From: Neisseria musculi
Lineage (GTDB): Bacteria > Pseudomonadota > Gammaproteobacteria > Burkholderiales > Neisseriaceae
Assembly: GCF_014297595.2 (NCBI RefSeq)
Contig: NZ_CP060414.2
Coordinates: 372,001 to 436,000, forward strand
DNA length: 64,000 bases
Direction of reading: 5' to 3'
Shown here piece by piece: positions 26,162 to 39,065 of the stretch. The notes under the pieces were generated by a model, which had not been told where the DNA came from, searched no databases, and saw only the letters and a list, made by a program, of their open reading frames with translations. A program made the translations under genes and the position numbers. The first letter of the stretch is position 1, and every line of letters starts with the position of its first letter.

Positions 26162-26209
26162 TAATACCTACCCCATAACAGCCGAATACTGTCATACCAC
26201 CATATCTAA

Positions 26210-26341
26210 ATATTTAACGTTGCGGAAATAACCAGTAACGATCACTGCCCTCCTGAAGTGCGTATTGGTCTTTTATACAACCAGCTCATGGAAGAAAGAA
26301 CGGCACAAAAGAACAGGCTGAAAGCCGCCCGCCAAAGATAG
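26210..26341 (+). pseudogene. Short C-terminal fragment outside the prophage left end
   Basis: Forty-three codons (ending MEERTAQKNRLKAARQR) with no start and a stop upstream. The clean charged helix looks like a true protein terminus. It may be the tail of a host gene cut by prophage insertion, but no matching N-terminal part was recognised on the other side. Confidence 0.25.
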
Positions 26342-26392
26342 CTTTGTAATACAGATCATAAAGCGCAAATAGACTGCATTTCAAAGCAAATA

Positions 26393-26423
26393 AAGGTCGT
26401 CTGAAAATATGTTTCAGACGGCC
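26393..26423 (+). terminator. Inverted DUS pair
   Basis: AAAGGTCGTCTGAAA pairs with TTTCAGACGGCCT across a short loop. It carries one DUS variant with T for C (GGTCGTCTGAA). Confidence 0.5.
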
Positions 26424-27503
26424 TGTTCCTGTTTGCGGTGGTACCTTGACGGTTTGAATCCCAGCCCGAAAGGCGGGCAGCCTGTGGAGAAACCAAACTG
26501 GCCAAGATGTGCAGGACGGAAAATCTGTAAAAAAGATCAAACAACCTGAAACCGTTAAAAAAGCCAGGCATCTCCGACTGCCCTTTGGATTGCAACCCTT
26601 TGAATCTCAAGATGAACGCCATGTCATGGTCAGAAATGAAGGGGTATCCCCAAAGGGACGCGCCCCGGCCGGCGGATTCCATACCGGCCCGACAACCGCC
26701 CGATACCGCGGGCAAAGGCCGTCTGAAAACAGCCCGATGTCTGAATCCGGGAAGAACGAAGCGCGGCAGAAAGATGCCGAGTCGTCTCAGGATTAAGGCA
26801 GGACTATCCTTTGAAACGGCTTTGGAGATGACGGGGCAGCCGCGTAGTATCTTCCGCAGCCACGGCTGCTCAGACGGCGCCGGGGAAGATTCGGGGCGCG
26901 GTACATGCTACTGCCTTCTGCTGCCAACCGGCAGCGCATTCGGCAGAAGACCAATATGCCGGTTTGAAACGGCATATCCGTGCGGCTTGCCGGCAACACA
27001 AAGGACGCTGCGGCTGCCGCAGGATAACGGCGGCAATCCGCTATGCAGGGATGTTGGCCAACCACAAGACAATCAGCCGTCTGAAGGCGGTGTCGGGCCG
27101 GGGCGGCGGTACGGCGGTGCCAATGCCGTCCATCGTCCGTTCGAAAGAGGCCGGCAACGTTGCGCCGCTATCCTGCAACGCCGTTTCAAGGCGGAAAAGC
27201 CAAATGGAAAACGGGTAAGGGCTGCCACGGAGCTCAATAATGCGGGAGAAAAGTTGTATCTTTCTCCGCTGATGGATTGGTTCAACAAGGCAATCATCGG
27301 TTGCCGGATTCGATGCCGGTGGGGAAAAGCGCAACTGTTGCCGCTGACGGGCTGGTTTAACGGAGAAATCATCGGTTGCTGAATCCTACAACCCGGCGTT
27401 GTCGATTCGGTCGGGAAAATATTGAAAGAAGCGTTTAAGCAATCAAGATAGTGTGTGAAAGTGTCAATGCCGTTGATGTATTCTTTCGGCAACAACCAAG
27501 CCG

Positions 27504-27528
27504 TGCCCTGCTTTTGCGGGGCATTTTT
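27504..27528 (+). terminator. Hairpin similar to the one at 6281
   Basis: GCCCTGC-TTTT-GCGGGGC followed by ATTTTT. The surrounding 58 or so bases match 6262-6319 closely, so a common ancestral segment lies on both sides of the prophage. Confidence 0.5.
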
Positions 27529-27546
27529 CTGTTTGGTATTGTTAAT

Positions 27547-27762
27547 TTATGTTGTTAATCCGTAACGGGTTTTGTCGTATTCCGTTTGTTTTTTCAAAAT
27601 GTAGAAAGCGATGGTTACCAGCTTTCTCATAATTGCAACAATGATGAGTTTCGGCGGTTTTTTCCCGGCTTTCAGACGGCCGATAAAGGCGGGAAAGGCG
27701 TTCATGCGGTAGGCGGCCGATGCGGGCATGTATAGGGCTGCCCGTGCCTGGCTTTTGCCGTC
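27547..27762 (-). pseudogene. IS110-family (Piv-like) transposase, C-terminal fragment
   Basis: Seventy-one codons matching the C-terminus of IS110-type transposases: ARAALYMPASAAYRMN, then GKKPPKLIIVAIMRKLVTI. The DEDD catalytic domain is absent. It lies inside the IS3 remnant in opposite orientation, so it inserted later and was then truncated. Neisserial genomes often carry such Piv-type genes. Confidence 0.7.
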
Positions 27763-28392
27763 TGAAAAGCCGATACTGTGTTCGGATCGGTATGGGCGCG
27801 GGATTACCAAATTGAATCGGGCAAATGCAAACCGGTGCAAAACATGTCGCGCAAGGAAACTGTTTGGGCAATGCGGCCGTGGAAAGCTTCTCCGGCACGT
27901 TAAAAAAAGCCTGCGTATTTCAAAGTGGAATGCTTCCATACGCGCAAATATGCTTCCGCTGCCGGATTGGCAGCAGCTTTGCATGAGTATATTCATTATT
28001 ACCACCACGACAGAACCAAGCTGAAATTAAAAGGACTGAGCCCTGTACAGTACAGGATTCAGCCCTTGAAAACCGCTTGATTAAGCTGTCTAAATTTTTT
28101 GGGGGGAGTTCATTCTCGGGCAGGCTTTGCCAAGTTGCGGTGGACGGTATTTTGGCAGGGCTTAAGCGATAAAGGCCGTCTGAAAGCTGGGATGCCTGTT
28201 TGGATAATGCGCCCGGCAGGCATTTTTGATACACGCTGTTTTATTGGTTCTGCAGAAACCGGGTTTCTTCGGAAACGGCGTTTCAGACGGCCTTTGCGGT
28301 TTTTGCCGAGGTTTTGACGGCATTGCAGTTTGCTTTGCCGGCTATGGTTTTGCGCTATAATTATATGACTGAAACCGAGTTGAAGAAGCCGC

Positions 28393-29172
28393 ATGAAAGA
28401 ACATAAAGCCCGCAAACGTTTCGGACAGAATTTTCTGCAGGACACGCGTATTATCAATGATATCGTTCATGCCGTGCGCCCGCAGCCGGGTGATGTGGTG
28501 ATTGAAATCGGCCCTGGTTTGGCCGCGATTACCGCGCCTCTGGCCGAAAAACTCGACAAACTTCATGTGATCGAAATCGACCGCGACATCGTAGGCCGTC
28601 TGAAAACCCTGCCGTTTGCCGGTAAGCTGGTGATACACGAGGGCGATGTGCTGCAATTCGATTTCAACAGTGTGGCGGGTAAAAAGAAAATTGTCGGCAA
28701 CCTGCCTTACAATATTTCTACGCCGCTGCTGTTTCGTTTGAGCGAAGTGGCAGATGATGTGGATGAGATGCATTTTATGCTGCAAAAAGAAGTGGTTGAG
28801 CGCATGACGGCGGAGCCGGGCAGCAATGGTTACGGGCGTTTGAGCGTGATGCTGCAATACTTTTTCGAGATGGAATCTTTAATCGAGGTGCCGCCGGAGT
28901 CGTTTTACCCCGCGCCGAAAGTGGATTCGGCAGTGGTGCGCATGATTCCGGTCAAATACCGCATCGGTAAGGCCGAAGATTTCGGGCATTTCGCCGGGCT
29001 GGTGAAACACGCGTTTGCCCAACGCCGCAAAACCATACGCAACAATCTCAAAGGCATCGCCGCCGATGGAGATTTGCAGGCCGCAGGCATCAACCCGAAA
29101 GAGAGGCCGGAGCATATCGAGGCCGGAAAATATGTGGTGCTGAGCAATTATTTGGTGCAGCAGGCCGTCTGA
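28393..29172 (+). CDS. rsmA: 16S rRNA dimethyladenosine transferase
   Basis: RsmA (KsgA) dimethylates two adjacent adenines near the 3' end of 16S rRNA late in small-subunit assembly. The 259-residue protein shows [10 protein letters not shown] at the start, SAM motif [12 protein letters not shown], acidic motif VIEIDRDI and the catalytic NLPYNIST, then the C-terminal helical domain with [12 protein letters not shown]. The length is normal. A DUS occurs within the gene and at its end. Confidence 0.96.
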   Translation: MKEHKARKRFGQNFLQDTRIINDIVHAVRPQPGDVVIEIGPGLAAITAPLAEKLDKLHVIEIDRDIVGRLKTLPFAGKLVIHEGDVLQFDFNSVAGKKKIVGNLPYNISTPLLFRLSEVADDVDEMHFMLQKEVVERMTAEPGSNGYGRLSVMLQYFFEMESLIEVPPESFYPAPKVDSAVVRMIPVKYRIGKAEDFGHFAGLVKHAFAQRRKTIRNNLKGIAADGDLQAAGINPKERPEHIEAGKYVVLSNYLVQQAV

Positions 29173-29203
29173 AACCGTAAGTTTTTATTTTTTAGGAGCG
29201 GAT

Positions 29204-29662
29204 ATGAAATATGTTGGGGCTTTTCTTGCTTTATTGTCGGCTGCCTGCATGAACCCCAATGATGCTTTTTTTCAAAACCACCGCTATAAAATGATACAGG
29301 CCGAGCTGAGCGGCGGCGGGGCTGTTTTCCGGTATGGTTATCCTAAAAAGCCCGATCATGATTTGCTGGTGAACCGAATCCGCGTGCCGGCGGCGCAGCA
29401 GGCGGGGGTTATCAAGGAGTGGTTCGTTAAAGAGCAGGGTTACCGCAAGCACGACTGCACTTTGCAAAAAGCGCAAAGCAACGGCATCACTTATTACACC
29501 TGCGATGTCGAAAAAGGGTTTAAAGGCGTACATTTTGTGGTGTATGTTGCGAATGTGAAAGCCGACAGCGTTTATATCAAAGTTTACCGGAGCATCAATA
29601 AACTGCCCACCGGGGCGGAGCTGGAAAAACTGGTGGCGGATTTGAATCAGTTTTACCCTTAA
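29204..29662 (+). CDS. Putative lipoprotein, unknown function
   Basis: A 152-residue protein with a short signal peptide and lipobox LLSAAC (C15), then [15 protein letters not shown]. It is predicted to be a membrane-anchored periplasmic protein. The body is mixed alpha/beta, with [19 protein letters not shown], whose two cysteines may form a disulfide, and ends in QFYP. Start ATG 29204 follows TTTAGGAGCG. No family is recognised. It lies between rsmA and glnQ without clear functional links. Confidence 0.75.
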   Translation: MKYVGAFLALLSAACMNPNDAFFQNHRYKMIQAELSGGGAVFRYGYPKKPDHDLLVNRIRVPAAQQAGVIKEWFVKEQGYRKHDCTLQKAQSNGITYYTCDVEKGFKGVHFVVYVANVKADSVYIKVYRSINKLPTGAELEKLVADLNQFYP

Positions 29663-29709
29663 ACCAATCAGGCGGCCTGAGGCCGTCTGAAAAAAAGAAT
29701 ATCGAAACC

Positions 29710-30438
29710 ATGATTAAATTCAAAAACGTACACAAGCATTTTAAAGACCTTCACGTGATTAACGGCGTGAATCTGGAAGTGGGGCAGGGCGAAGTGGTGG
29801 TGGTGTGCGGGCCTTCGGGCAGCGGCAAATCCACCCTTATCCGCACCGTAAACCGGTTGGAAACCATCGACAGTGGCGAAATCTGGGTGGACGGCATGAA
29901 TGTGGCCGATCCGAAAACCGATTTGAACAAAGTGCGCGCAGAGGTGGGGTTTGTGTTTCAGAGCTTTAACCTTTATCCGCATCTGAGCGTGTTGGAAAAC
30001 ATTATCCTCTCGCCGATGAAGGTGAAAAAACAAAGCCGCGCGCAGGCCGAAAAAAAGGCGATGGCGCTGCTTGAGCGCGTAGGTTTGTCGCTCAAAAAAG
30101 ATGCCATGCCCGGCCAGCTTTCAGGCGGCCAGCAGCAGCGGGTGGCGATTGCGCGCGGATTGGCAATGGAGCCGCGCGTGATGCTGTTTGACGAGCCGAC
30201 TTCCGCGCTCGACCCCGAAATGGTGGGCGAGGTGCTGCGGGTGATGAAAGATTTGGCCGAGAGCGGCATGACCATGATGTGCGTTACCCACGAAATGGGT
30301 TTTGCCCGCGAAGTGGCCGACCGCGCCGTGTTTGTCGATCACGGTCAAATTATCGAAGATGCCGACCCCGATGCGTTTTTCACTAACCCGAAACACGAGC
30401 GCACCCGGCAGTTTTTACAGCAGGTGATGAAACATTAG
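29710..30438 (+). CDS. glnQ: Polar amino acid ABC transporter ATP-binding protein
   Basis: A 242-residue ATPase of the GlnQ/HisP type, energising uptake of a polar amino acid. Walker [11 protein letters not shown]-loop [10 protein letters not shown], signature LSGGQQQRV, Walker [13 protein letters not shown] and the H-loop CVTHEM are all present. No permease or binding-protein gene is adjacent, so the partner components must lie elsewhere and the substrate cannot be assigned. A DUS lies just upstream. Confidence 0.9.
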   Translation: MIKFKNVHKHFKDLHVINGVNLEVGQGEVVVVCGPSGSGKSTLIRTVNRLETIDSGEIWVDGMNVADPKTDLNKVRAEVGFVFQSFNLYPHLSVLENIILSPMKVKKQSRAQAEKKAMALLERVGLSLKKDAMPGQLSGGQQQRVAIARGLAMEPRVMLFDEPTSALDPEMVGEVLRVMKDLAESGMTMMCVTHEMGFAREVADRAVFVDHGQIIEDADPDAFFTNPKHERTRQFLQQVMKH

Positions 30439-30509
30439 GCGGCAGGGTGCGGCACCCCGGCAGATTCTGCCCAAAACCGATGCAAGCCTCGGGCGGTATG
30501 GAAGTATGG

Positions 30510-30600
30510 AGCCGGCTCTGCTGCTTCGCGGCGTACAAAGCCGTTTTCTTTCAAGCAAAACACAGCCATGCCGTAACGGAAACAAAGGGGTTTCACCATG
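30510..30600 (-). repeat. Degenerate copy of the Correia/MITE-like family (tentative)
   Basis: On the minus strand it reads GTTTCCGTTACGGCATGG followed by a GCTTGAAAGAAAACGGC segment, as in the copy at 60186-60340. The rest of the 380-base gap between glnQ and dsbD holds no gene. Confidence 0.35.
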
Positions 30601-30818
30601 CGGTACGGCGCATCGATTTGACTGTTGATGGGTTTGGGCGTGCTGTCTGCATGGCTTGGGGTTTGTGCTTGGGGCTTGCCGGAAATGTGTCTGCCACGAT
30701 GCGGTGTAAGAAAAACGGGGTAAAGGCCGTCTGAAAGAGAAGAGTTTCAGGCGGTTTGCCTGCGGCGTTAAATGATATTGGATCGGCGGCGGTGTTCCGG
30801 CCGTCTGAAAGGTAGGCA

Positions 30819-32597
30819 ATGAAAAAATTTTGTTATTTTTTGGCGGCTTTTTTTGCACTGGCCGGCATCGCGCGGGCAGAAATCGATGCTTCCAAACTGC
30901 TGCCGCCCGAAAAGGCGTTTGTGCCGATGGTGAATGCGGGTGCGCAAGGCATCAGCGTGCAGTTTGCCGTGGCTGACGGCTATTATATTTATCAGTCGAA
31001 AATTGCGGCGGAAACCACGCCGGCGGGGCTGCTGGGCATGCCGAAATTCAGCACCGGAGAAGTGAAGGAAGACGAGTTTTTCGGCCGGCAAACCGTTTAT
31101 TACCGTGCCGCACAGGTTGATTGGCCGTATGCCGCAGCGGCGAAAAACTACCGGCTGGTGTTGAAATACCAGGGTTGTGCCGATGTGGGCGTGTGTTACC
31201 CGCCTGTGGAAACGGCGTTTGAAATCAATGGTGAAGGGCTTTACCGCCCCGCTTCAGACGGCGCAAGCCCCTTTTTGCAGCCGCCGGCTTCAAAGCGCAC
31301 CAAACCTGAGGCTGCACCTTCAGAGAGCCGCTTCAGGCTCTCGTGGGACACATTGAACGCCAACCTGTTGGCGTTTTTTCTCGCGGGGCTGGGCTTGAGC
31401 TTCACGGCTTGTATGTATCCGCTGCTGCCGATTGTGTCGGGCATTGTGGTGGGCGACAAACACACCGGCAAGGGCAGGGCGTTTGTGCTCTCGGCCGTGT
31501 ATGTGCAGGGTTTGGCACTCACCTATACCGCCGTGGGCGTGATGGCGGGGCTGACGGGCGCGCTGCTGACCGTGTGGTTGCAGCAGCCGTGGGTGGTGCT
31601 GGCAGCGGCCGCGGTGATGGTGGTGCTGGCATTGTCGATGTTCGGCGTGTTTACCGTGCAGCTGCCCGCATCAGTGCAGGGCTATTTCCAAAACCAAAGC
31701 AGCAAACTTTCGGGCGGCAAAATCGCTTCGGTGTTTGTGATGGGTATGCTTTCCGCGCTGATAGTCGGCCCCTGCGTGGCGCCGCCGCTGGCATTTGCGC
31801 TGGGCTATATCGGTCAAACGGGCGACGGCCTGCTCGGCGGTTTGGCACTGTATGCCCTGGCTGTGGGCACAGGTGTGCCGCTGATGGCGGTGGGCACGTT
31901 CGGCGGCCATATTCTGCCGAAAGCGGGCGCGTGGATGAACGGTATCAAATATGCGTTCGGCTTTATTCTGCTGGCGGTGGCGGTGTATTTGGCCACACCG
32001 TTTCTGCCGTATGCAGCCGTGGTTGCACTTTACACATTATTGATGATTGTGCCGGCCGGCCTGCTGCTGGTTCAGACGGCCAAAACCGCCGGCCGTCTGA
32101 AAAGCGCAAGTGCGCTGTTGGGCGCATTGCTGCTGCTGGGCGGCTTATGGTTTGCCTATCAGAGTGCCAACCGGCAAACCACCGCGCTGCACCATTTTCT
32201 CACCCTGATGCCGCCGGCTGCCGCAAAAGAGGGCACACACGGGCGGGTTCACACCGATGTGGCGCAACTGAAGGCCGACATGCAGGCAGCTTTGCAGCAA
32301 AACCCCGCCAAGCCGGTGTTGCTGGACTTCTACGCCGACTGGTGTATTTCGTGCAAAGAAATGGCGGCCTACACGCTCAACCAACCGCAGGTGCATGAGG
32401 CGGTGGATATGCAGCGCTTTTTCCAAATCGATGTAACCGCCAACACGCCCGAACATCAGGCACTGCTCAAAGAATACGGCCTGTTCGGCCCGCCCGGCGT
32501 GTTTGTTGTCCGCGCAGACGGCAGCCGCAGCGAAGCCCTGCTGGGCTTTGTGAAACCCGAAGCATTTATCGAATGGTACCGGCAAAACGAAAACTAG
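30819..32597 (+). CDS. dsbD: Thiol:disulfide interchange protein DsbD
   Basis: Carries electrons from cytoplasmic thioredoxin across the inner membrane to DsbC and cytochrome-maturation proteins. The 592 residues comprise a signal peptide, the periplasmic alpha domain (with GCADVGVCYPP), the eight-helix membrane domain (TACMYPLLPIV and VGPCVAPPLAF carry the two membrane cysteines) and a C-terminal thioredoxin domain with YADWCISCKEM. The start lies just after a DUS. Length and all cysteine pairs fit an active enzyme. Confidence 0.95.
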   Translation: MKKFCYFLAAFFALAGIARAEIDASKLLPPEKAFVPMVNAGAQGISVQFAVADGYYIYQSKIAAETTPAGLLGMPKFSTGEVKEDEFFGRQTVYYRAAQVDWPYAAAAKNYRLVLKYQGCADVGVCYPPVETAFEINGEGLYRPASDGASPFLQPPASKRTKPEAAPSESRFRLSWDTLNANLLAFFLAGLGLSFTACMYPLLPIVSGIVVGDKHTGKGRAFVLSAVYVQGLALTYTAVGVMAGLTGALLTVWLQQPWVVLAAAAVMVVLALSMFGVFTVQLPASVQGYFQNQSSKLSGGKIASVFVMGMLSALIVGPCVAPPLAFALGYIGQTGDGLLGGLALYALAVGTGVPLMAVGTFGGHILPKAGAWMNGIKYAFGFILLAVAVYLATPFLPYAAVVALYTLLMIVPAGLLLVQTAKTAGRLKSASALLGALLLLGGLWFAYQSANRQTTALHHFLTLMPPAAAKEGTHGRVHTDVAQLKADMQAALQQNPAKPVLLDFYADWCISCKEMAAYTLNQPQVHEAVDMQRFFQIDVTANTPEHQALLKEYGLFGPPGVFVVRADGSRSEALLGFVKPEAFIEWYRQNEN

Positions 32598-32890
32598 CCG
32601 GGGGGGATATGGCCAATCTGCTTGGAAACAATCAAGCGTTGGCTGTTTGCCGCGCTGTGTATAGCCTGCAGTGTTACCCGGTGCCGGTATGGACAGGCAG
32701 GCTGGGGCACCTGCACCATGCCGGGTTTGAGACAAATATTTTGTTTTACAAAACAATCATCAACAACCGCCCGGGTTTGGCGGAAGGCAGAAGCGTTTTC
32801 CCGCAGTATTGCAGCAGCCGTGTTCACCAGGCTGTCTGAACTGTTCAGACGGCCTTTGGGCATTTTCCGGCAGACCGGGATAGGGCGGTG

Positions 32891-34873
32891 TCAGATATCC
32901 ACTTCTGCCGTATCTCCTTCGGCTTCCATCCACGCACGGCGGGCGGCGGCTTCACCTTTGCCCATCAGCTTCACGAAAATGCCGTGGGTGGCTTCGAGTG
33001 CATCATCGGGAATCTTCACCCGCAGCAGTCGGCGGGTGTCGGGATGCATGGTGGTGTCTTTGAGCTGGTCGGGGTTCATTTCGCCCAAGCCTTTGAAACG
33101 GCTGATGGAATAGGCCGTTTCTTTCACGCCTTCGCTTTGCAGACGCTCCAGAATGCTGTCGAGCTCGCCCTGGTCGAGGGCGTAGAGTTTGCGCGCGGGC
33201 TTGCTTTTACCTTGCGCGTTTACGTCCACACGAAACAGCGGCGGCTGGGCAACATAAATATGGCCGTCTGAAACCAGCTTGGGAAAGTGGCGGTAAAACA
33301 GCGTGAGCAGCAGCACCTGGATATGCGAGCCGTCCACATCGGCATCCGACAAAATGGCGATTTTGCCGTAGCGCAAGCCGCTCAAATCGGGGTTGTCGCC
33401 GGCGCCGTGGGGATCCACGCCGATGGCAACGGAAATATCGTGGATTTCTGCATTGCCAAAGAGTTGGTCGGGGTGGATTTCAAAGCTGTTGAGCACTTTG
33501 CCGCGTAGGGGCAGAATGGCCTGGGTGGCTTTGTCGCGCGCGAGTTTGGCCGAGCCGCCGGCCGAATCTCCTTCCACTAAAAACAACTCGTTTTCGCGGA
33601 TGTCTTCGCTTTCGCAGTCGGTGAGCTTGCCGGGCAACACGGCCACGCCGCTGCTTTTTTTCTTTTCGATTTTTTTCACCGAGCGCATCCGCGCCTGCGC
33701 CTGCCGGATGGCAAGTTCGGCGATTTTTCTGCCGGCCTCTACGTTTTGGTTAAGCCACAATTCGAGCGGGTCGCCCGACACGGCAGCCACCAGTTTGAGC
33801 GCATCGCGGTTGGTGAGTTTGTCTTTGGTTTGGCCTTGGAACTGCGGGTCGAGCACGCGGGCAGACAACACGAAGGCCACGCGCCCGAACACATCATCAC
33901 TCTGCACTTTCACGCCGCGCGGCAGCAGATTGTGGTGGTTGATGAAGTTGTTTACCGCGCCGAACACGGCCTGTTTCAAGCCTGCTTCGTGGGTGCCGCC
34001 CAGCGGGGTGGGAATCAGATTGACATAACTTTCGCTGTTGCACGCGCCTTCTTCCAGCCAGGTGAGCGCGAAAGCCGCACCTTCGCCGGCGGCAAAATCG
34101 CTGTTGTGGCCGTCTGAAAGATAATTTTCGGCGGCAAACACCGGCACGGCTTCCTGCGCTTCGCCGATAAGGTCGGCAAGATAACTTTTCAGGCCGTCGG
34201 GGTAGTGCCAGGTTTGCGTTTGCGGCTCCGCCGTGCCTTTGGCGGGGCGGGTGAGCGACACGGTAACGCCCGGCAGCAGCACTGCTTTGGCGCGCAGCAG
34301 CCGTTCCAACTCGGCAATGCTGTAATTCGGGCTTTCGAAATATTTGCCGTTGGGCCACACGCGCACCTCGGTGCCGGAATCTTTTACCGCGCATTTGCCG
34401 GTTTCGTGCAAAGGCTCGATGACATCGCCGCCGGAAAACACGATGCGCCGGATTTTACCCTCGCGCTTAACGGTTACTTCCAGGCGGTTGGAAAGCGCGT
34501 TGGTTACCGACACGCCCACGCCGTGCAGGCCGCCTGAAAAGGCATAGGCGCTGCCGCCGTCTTTTTTGTTGAACTTGCCGCCCGCGTGCAGGCGGGTAAA
34601 CACCAATTCTACCACCGGCACACCTTCGGCAGGGTGCAGGCCGACAGGAATGCCCCGACCGTTGTCTCGCACCGAAAGCGAGCCATCGTGGTGGATTTCC
34701 ACATCAATGCGCGTGGCAAAGCCGCCGAGTGCTTCATCGGCGGCATTGTCGATCACTTCCTGGCAGATGTGGGTGGGGCTTTCGGTACGGGTGTACATGC
34801 CCGGGCGTTCTTTTACCGGCTCCAGGCCTTTGAGTACGGTGATGCTCGATTCGCTGTATTGGGGTATGGTCAT
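32891..34873 (-). CDS. parE: DNA topoisomerase IV subunit B
   Basis: The ATPase and Toprim subunit of the enzyme that unlinks daughter chromosomes. The 660-residue protein has the GHKL site (IDNAADEALGG, DNGRGIPVG, GGLHGVG), the transducer domain, and Toprim motifs LVEGDSAGGSA and LSDADVDGSHI. The alternative, GyrB, is disfavoured by the short length and the absence of the GyrB insert. parC is not in the window. Confidence 0.93.
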   Translation of the reverse strand: MTIPQYSESSITVLKGLEPVKERPGMYTRTESPTHICQEVIDNAADEALGGFATRIDVEIHHDGSLSVRDNGRGIPVGLHPAEGVPVVELVFTRLHAGGKFNKKDGGSAYAFSGGLHGVGVSVTNALSNRLEVTVKREGKIRRIVFSGGDVIEPLHETGKCAVKDSGTEVRVWPNGKYFESPNYSIAELERLLRAKAVLLPGVTVSLTRPAKGTAEPQTQTWHYPDGLKSYLADLIGEAQEAVPVFAAENYLSDGHNSDFAAGEGAAFALTWLEEGACNSESYVNLIPTPLGGTHEAGLKQAVFGAVNNFINHHNLLPRGVKVQSDDVFGRVAFVLSARVLDPQFQGQTKDKLTNRDALKLVAAVSGDPLELWLNQNVEAGRKIAELAIRQAQARMRSVKKIEKKKSSGVAVLPGKLTDCESEDIRENELFLVEGDSAGGSAKLARDKATQAILPLRGKVLNSFEIHPDQLFGNAEIHDISVAIGVDPHGAGDNPDLSGLRYGKIAILSDADVDGSHIQVLLLTLFYRHFPKLVSDGHIYVAQPPLFRVDVNAQGKSKPARKLYALDQGELDSILERLQSEGVKETAYSISRFKGLGEMNPDQLKDTTMHPDTRRLLRVKIPDDALEATHGIFVKLMGKGEAAARRAWMEAEGDTAEVDI

Positions 34874-35183
34874 GGCGGGTATGGGGTGGGGACAGTCGGG
34901 CAGGATTTTAGCATAGATAGCCGGAACGGTTTCAGACGGCCTGTTTCTTTATCACAGGCCAGGTACCCCAGGCCGAGGCTTTTGCAAAATTCTTTTCGAC
35001 ACCTTAAAACACTTGCGTCATGCTCGGGCTTGATTCAGGCATCTGTTTGTTTTATAAGATAAAGAGATACTCGGGTCAAGCCCGAGTATGACGAAATATA
35101 AATTCAGGATTAAAACGGTTTTTTTGCAAAGGTTTCAGGCCGTCTGAAAGCAGTTTTTAACGTGTTGCCGGTAAAACGTCCGT
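34874..35183. other. Intergenic region with DUS and REP-like palindromes
   Basis: Between the parE start and the galU stop. It holds three DUS cores and two REP-like palindromic sequences (35016-35042 and 35067-35089); no gene is seen. Confidence 0.6.
35067..35089. repeat. REP-like palindrome
   Basis: A 23-base near-perfect palindrome, ATACTCGGG-TCAAG-CCCGAGTAT, differing at two compensating positions from the one at 44539-44561. A diverged relative with CTCGGGCTTGA lies at 35016-35042. Confidence 0.6.
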
Positions 35184-36059
35184 TTAGTTTTTGCCGGTGT
35201 ATTGCTGCAACAGTTCGCGGAATGCCGCGCCGGTTTCGGGGTGTTTCAAGCCGTAGGCAATGGTGGCTTCGAGATAGCCCAGCTTGCTGCCGCAGTCGTA
35301 GCGGGTGCCTTCGAAGGCGTGTGCCAGCACAAATTCGTGATCGAGCAGGCGGGCGATGCCGTCTGTGAGCTGGATTTCGTTGCCCGCGCCGCGCGGCAGG
35401 TTGGTGAGCAGGTCGAAAATGCGCGGGGTGAGAATGTAGCGGCCGACCACGGCCAAATTGGAAGGTGCCTCTTCGGGCTTGGGTTTTTCGACAATATTGG
35501 TGATGCGTTTGTAGTTTTTGAGGTTTTCTGTTTCTACAATGCCGTAGGAGCCGGTTTGGGCGGGATCCACCGTTTCCACGCCCAACACGCTGTTGCCGGT
35601 TTGGTTGTAGATATCGACCATCTGTTTGAGCGCGCCTTGCGGGGCATCGATTAAATCATCGGCCAAAATCACGGCGAAAGGGTTGCTGCCCACGGCGGCG
35701 CGGGCGCACAGCACGGCGTGCCCCAACCCTAAAGCTTCGGCCTGGCGGATATACAGGCAGGTAATTTGCGGCGGCAGAATGTCTTTAACGTGTTCGAGCA
35801 GTTTGTTTTTATTGCGCTGCTCCAGCTCAGTTTCGAGTTCGTAGGCTTTGTCGAAGTGGTCTTCGATGCTGCGTTTGTTGCGGCCGGTAACAAACACCAT
35901 TTCGGTGCAGCCTGCCGTCACGGCTTCTTCTACGGCGTATTGAATCAGGGGTTTATCGACAATCGGCAGCATTTCTTTGGGGCTGGCTTTGGTGGCGGGC
36001 AGAAAGCGGGTGCCCATGCCGGCAACGGGGAATACGGCTTTTTTAATCGGTTTGATCAT
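35184..36059 (-). CDS. galU: UTP-glucose-1-phosphate uridylyltransferase
   Basis: Makes UDP-glucose for lipooligosaccharide and other glycans. The 291-residue protein opens with the nucleotidyltransferase motif [24 protein letters not shown] and contains ILADDLID and the lysine-bearing [12 protein letters not shown] region. The length is standard. It lies between ligA and parE on the same strand, with gaps of 145 and 310 bases, so it probably has its own promoter. Confidence 0.95.
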   Translation of the reverse strand: MIKPIKKAVFPVAGMGTRFLPATKASPKEMLPIVDKPLIQYAVEEAVTAGCTEMVFVTGRNKRSIEDHFDKAYELETELEQRNKNKLLEHVKDILPPQITCLYIRQAEALGLGHAVLCARAAVGSNPFAVILADDLIDAPQGALKQMVDIYNQTGNSVLGVETVDPAQTGSYGIVETENLKNYKRITNIVEKPKPEEAPSNLAVVGRYILTPRIFDLLTNLPRGAGNEIQLTDGIARLLDHEFVLAHAFEGTRYDCGSKLGYLEATIAYGLKHPETGAAFRELLQQYTGKN

Positions 36060-36204
36060 GTGTTGCTCCTCGAATTAATGGGGAATGTACCGTCATACGG
36101 CGCGGCCTGAGCCTGCCTAAAATTCACAGGCCGTCTGAAAAACGGCGGCCGTGCTTTAACGTAACGGATTTTACTGGTTTGCGGCAGGGGCGGATAGGTC
36201 GGAT

Positions 36205-39065
<2,861 letters not shown>

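Larger units (their letters stand above)
6509..26177 (-). mobile_element. Decayed Mu-like prophage
   Basis: Running from high to low coordinates, the order is repressor (divergent), Ner remnant, MuA, MuB, small early genes, [deletion], N fragment, gp44, gp45, gp46, gp47, gp48, tail fibre, fibre assembly, NlpC-like hydrolase, Com, Dcm, Dam: the Mu order minus capsid, terminase and tail tube. About 19.7 kb remain against roughly 37 kb in Mu. The boundaries are inferred: outermost repeated motifs lie 16 bases inside each proposed end, both ends begin TAT, and ACAG flanks both sides. Mu makes 5-bp duplications, so the exact ends are tentative. Confidence 0.85.
26774..28080 (+). pseudogene. IS3-family transposase (OrfB) remnant, interrupted by an IS110 fragment
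   Basis: Pieces in several frames match IS3 OrfB in order: RIKAGLSFETALEMTGQPRS near 26790; KRHIRAACRQHKGRCGCRRIT near 26970; LYLSPLMDWFNKAIIGC near 27255, partly repeated as GWFNGEIIGC near 27350; then, after the insert, GNAAVESFSGTLK near 27870 (the final DDE glutamate) and the C-terminus KLKLKGLSPVQYR ending at 28080. No frame is open for long. The segment 27384-27765 is foreign to it. Confidence 0.75.

Noticed and set aside
32598..32890. Gene in the dsbD-parE gap
   Set aside because: Short frames only, with no start or domain; the gap ends in an inverted DUS-like pair near 32830-32855.
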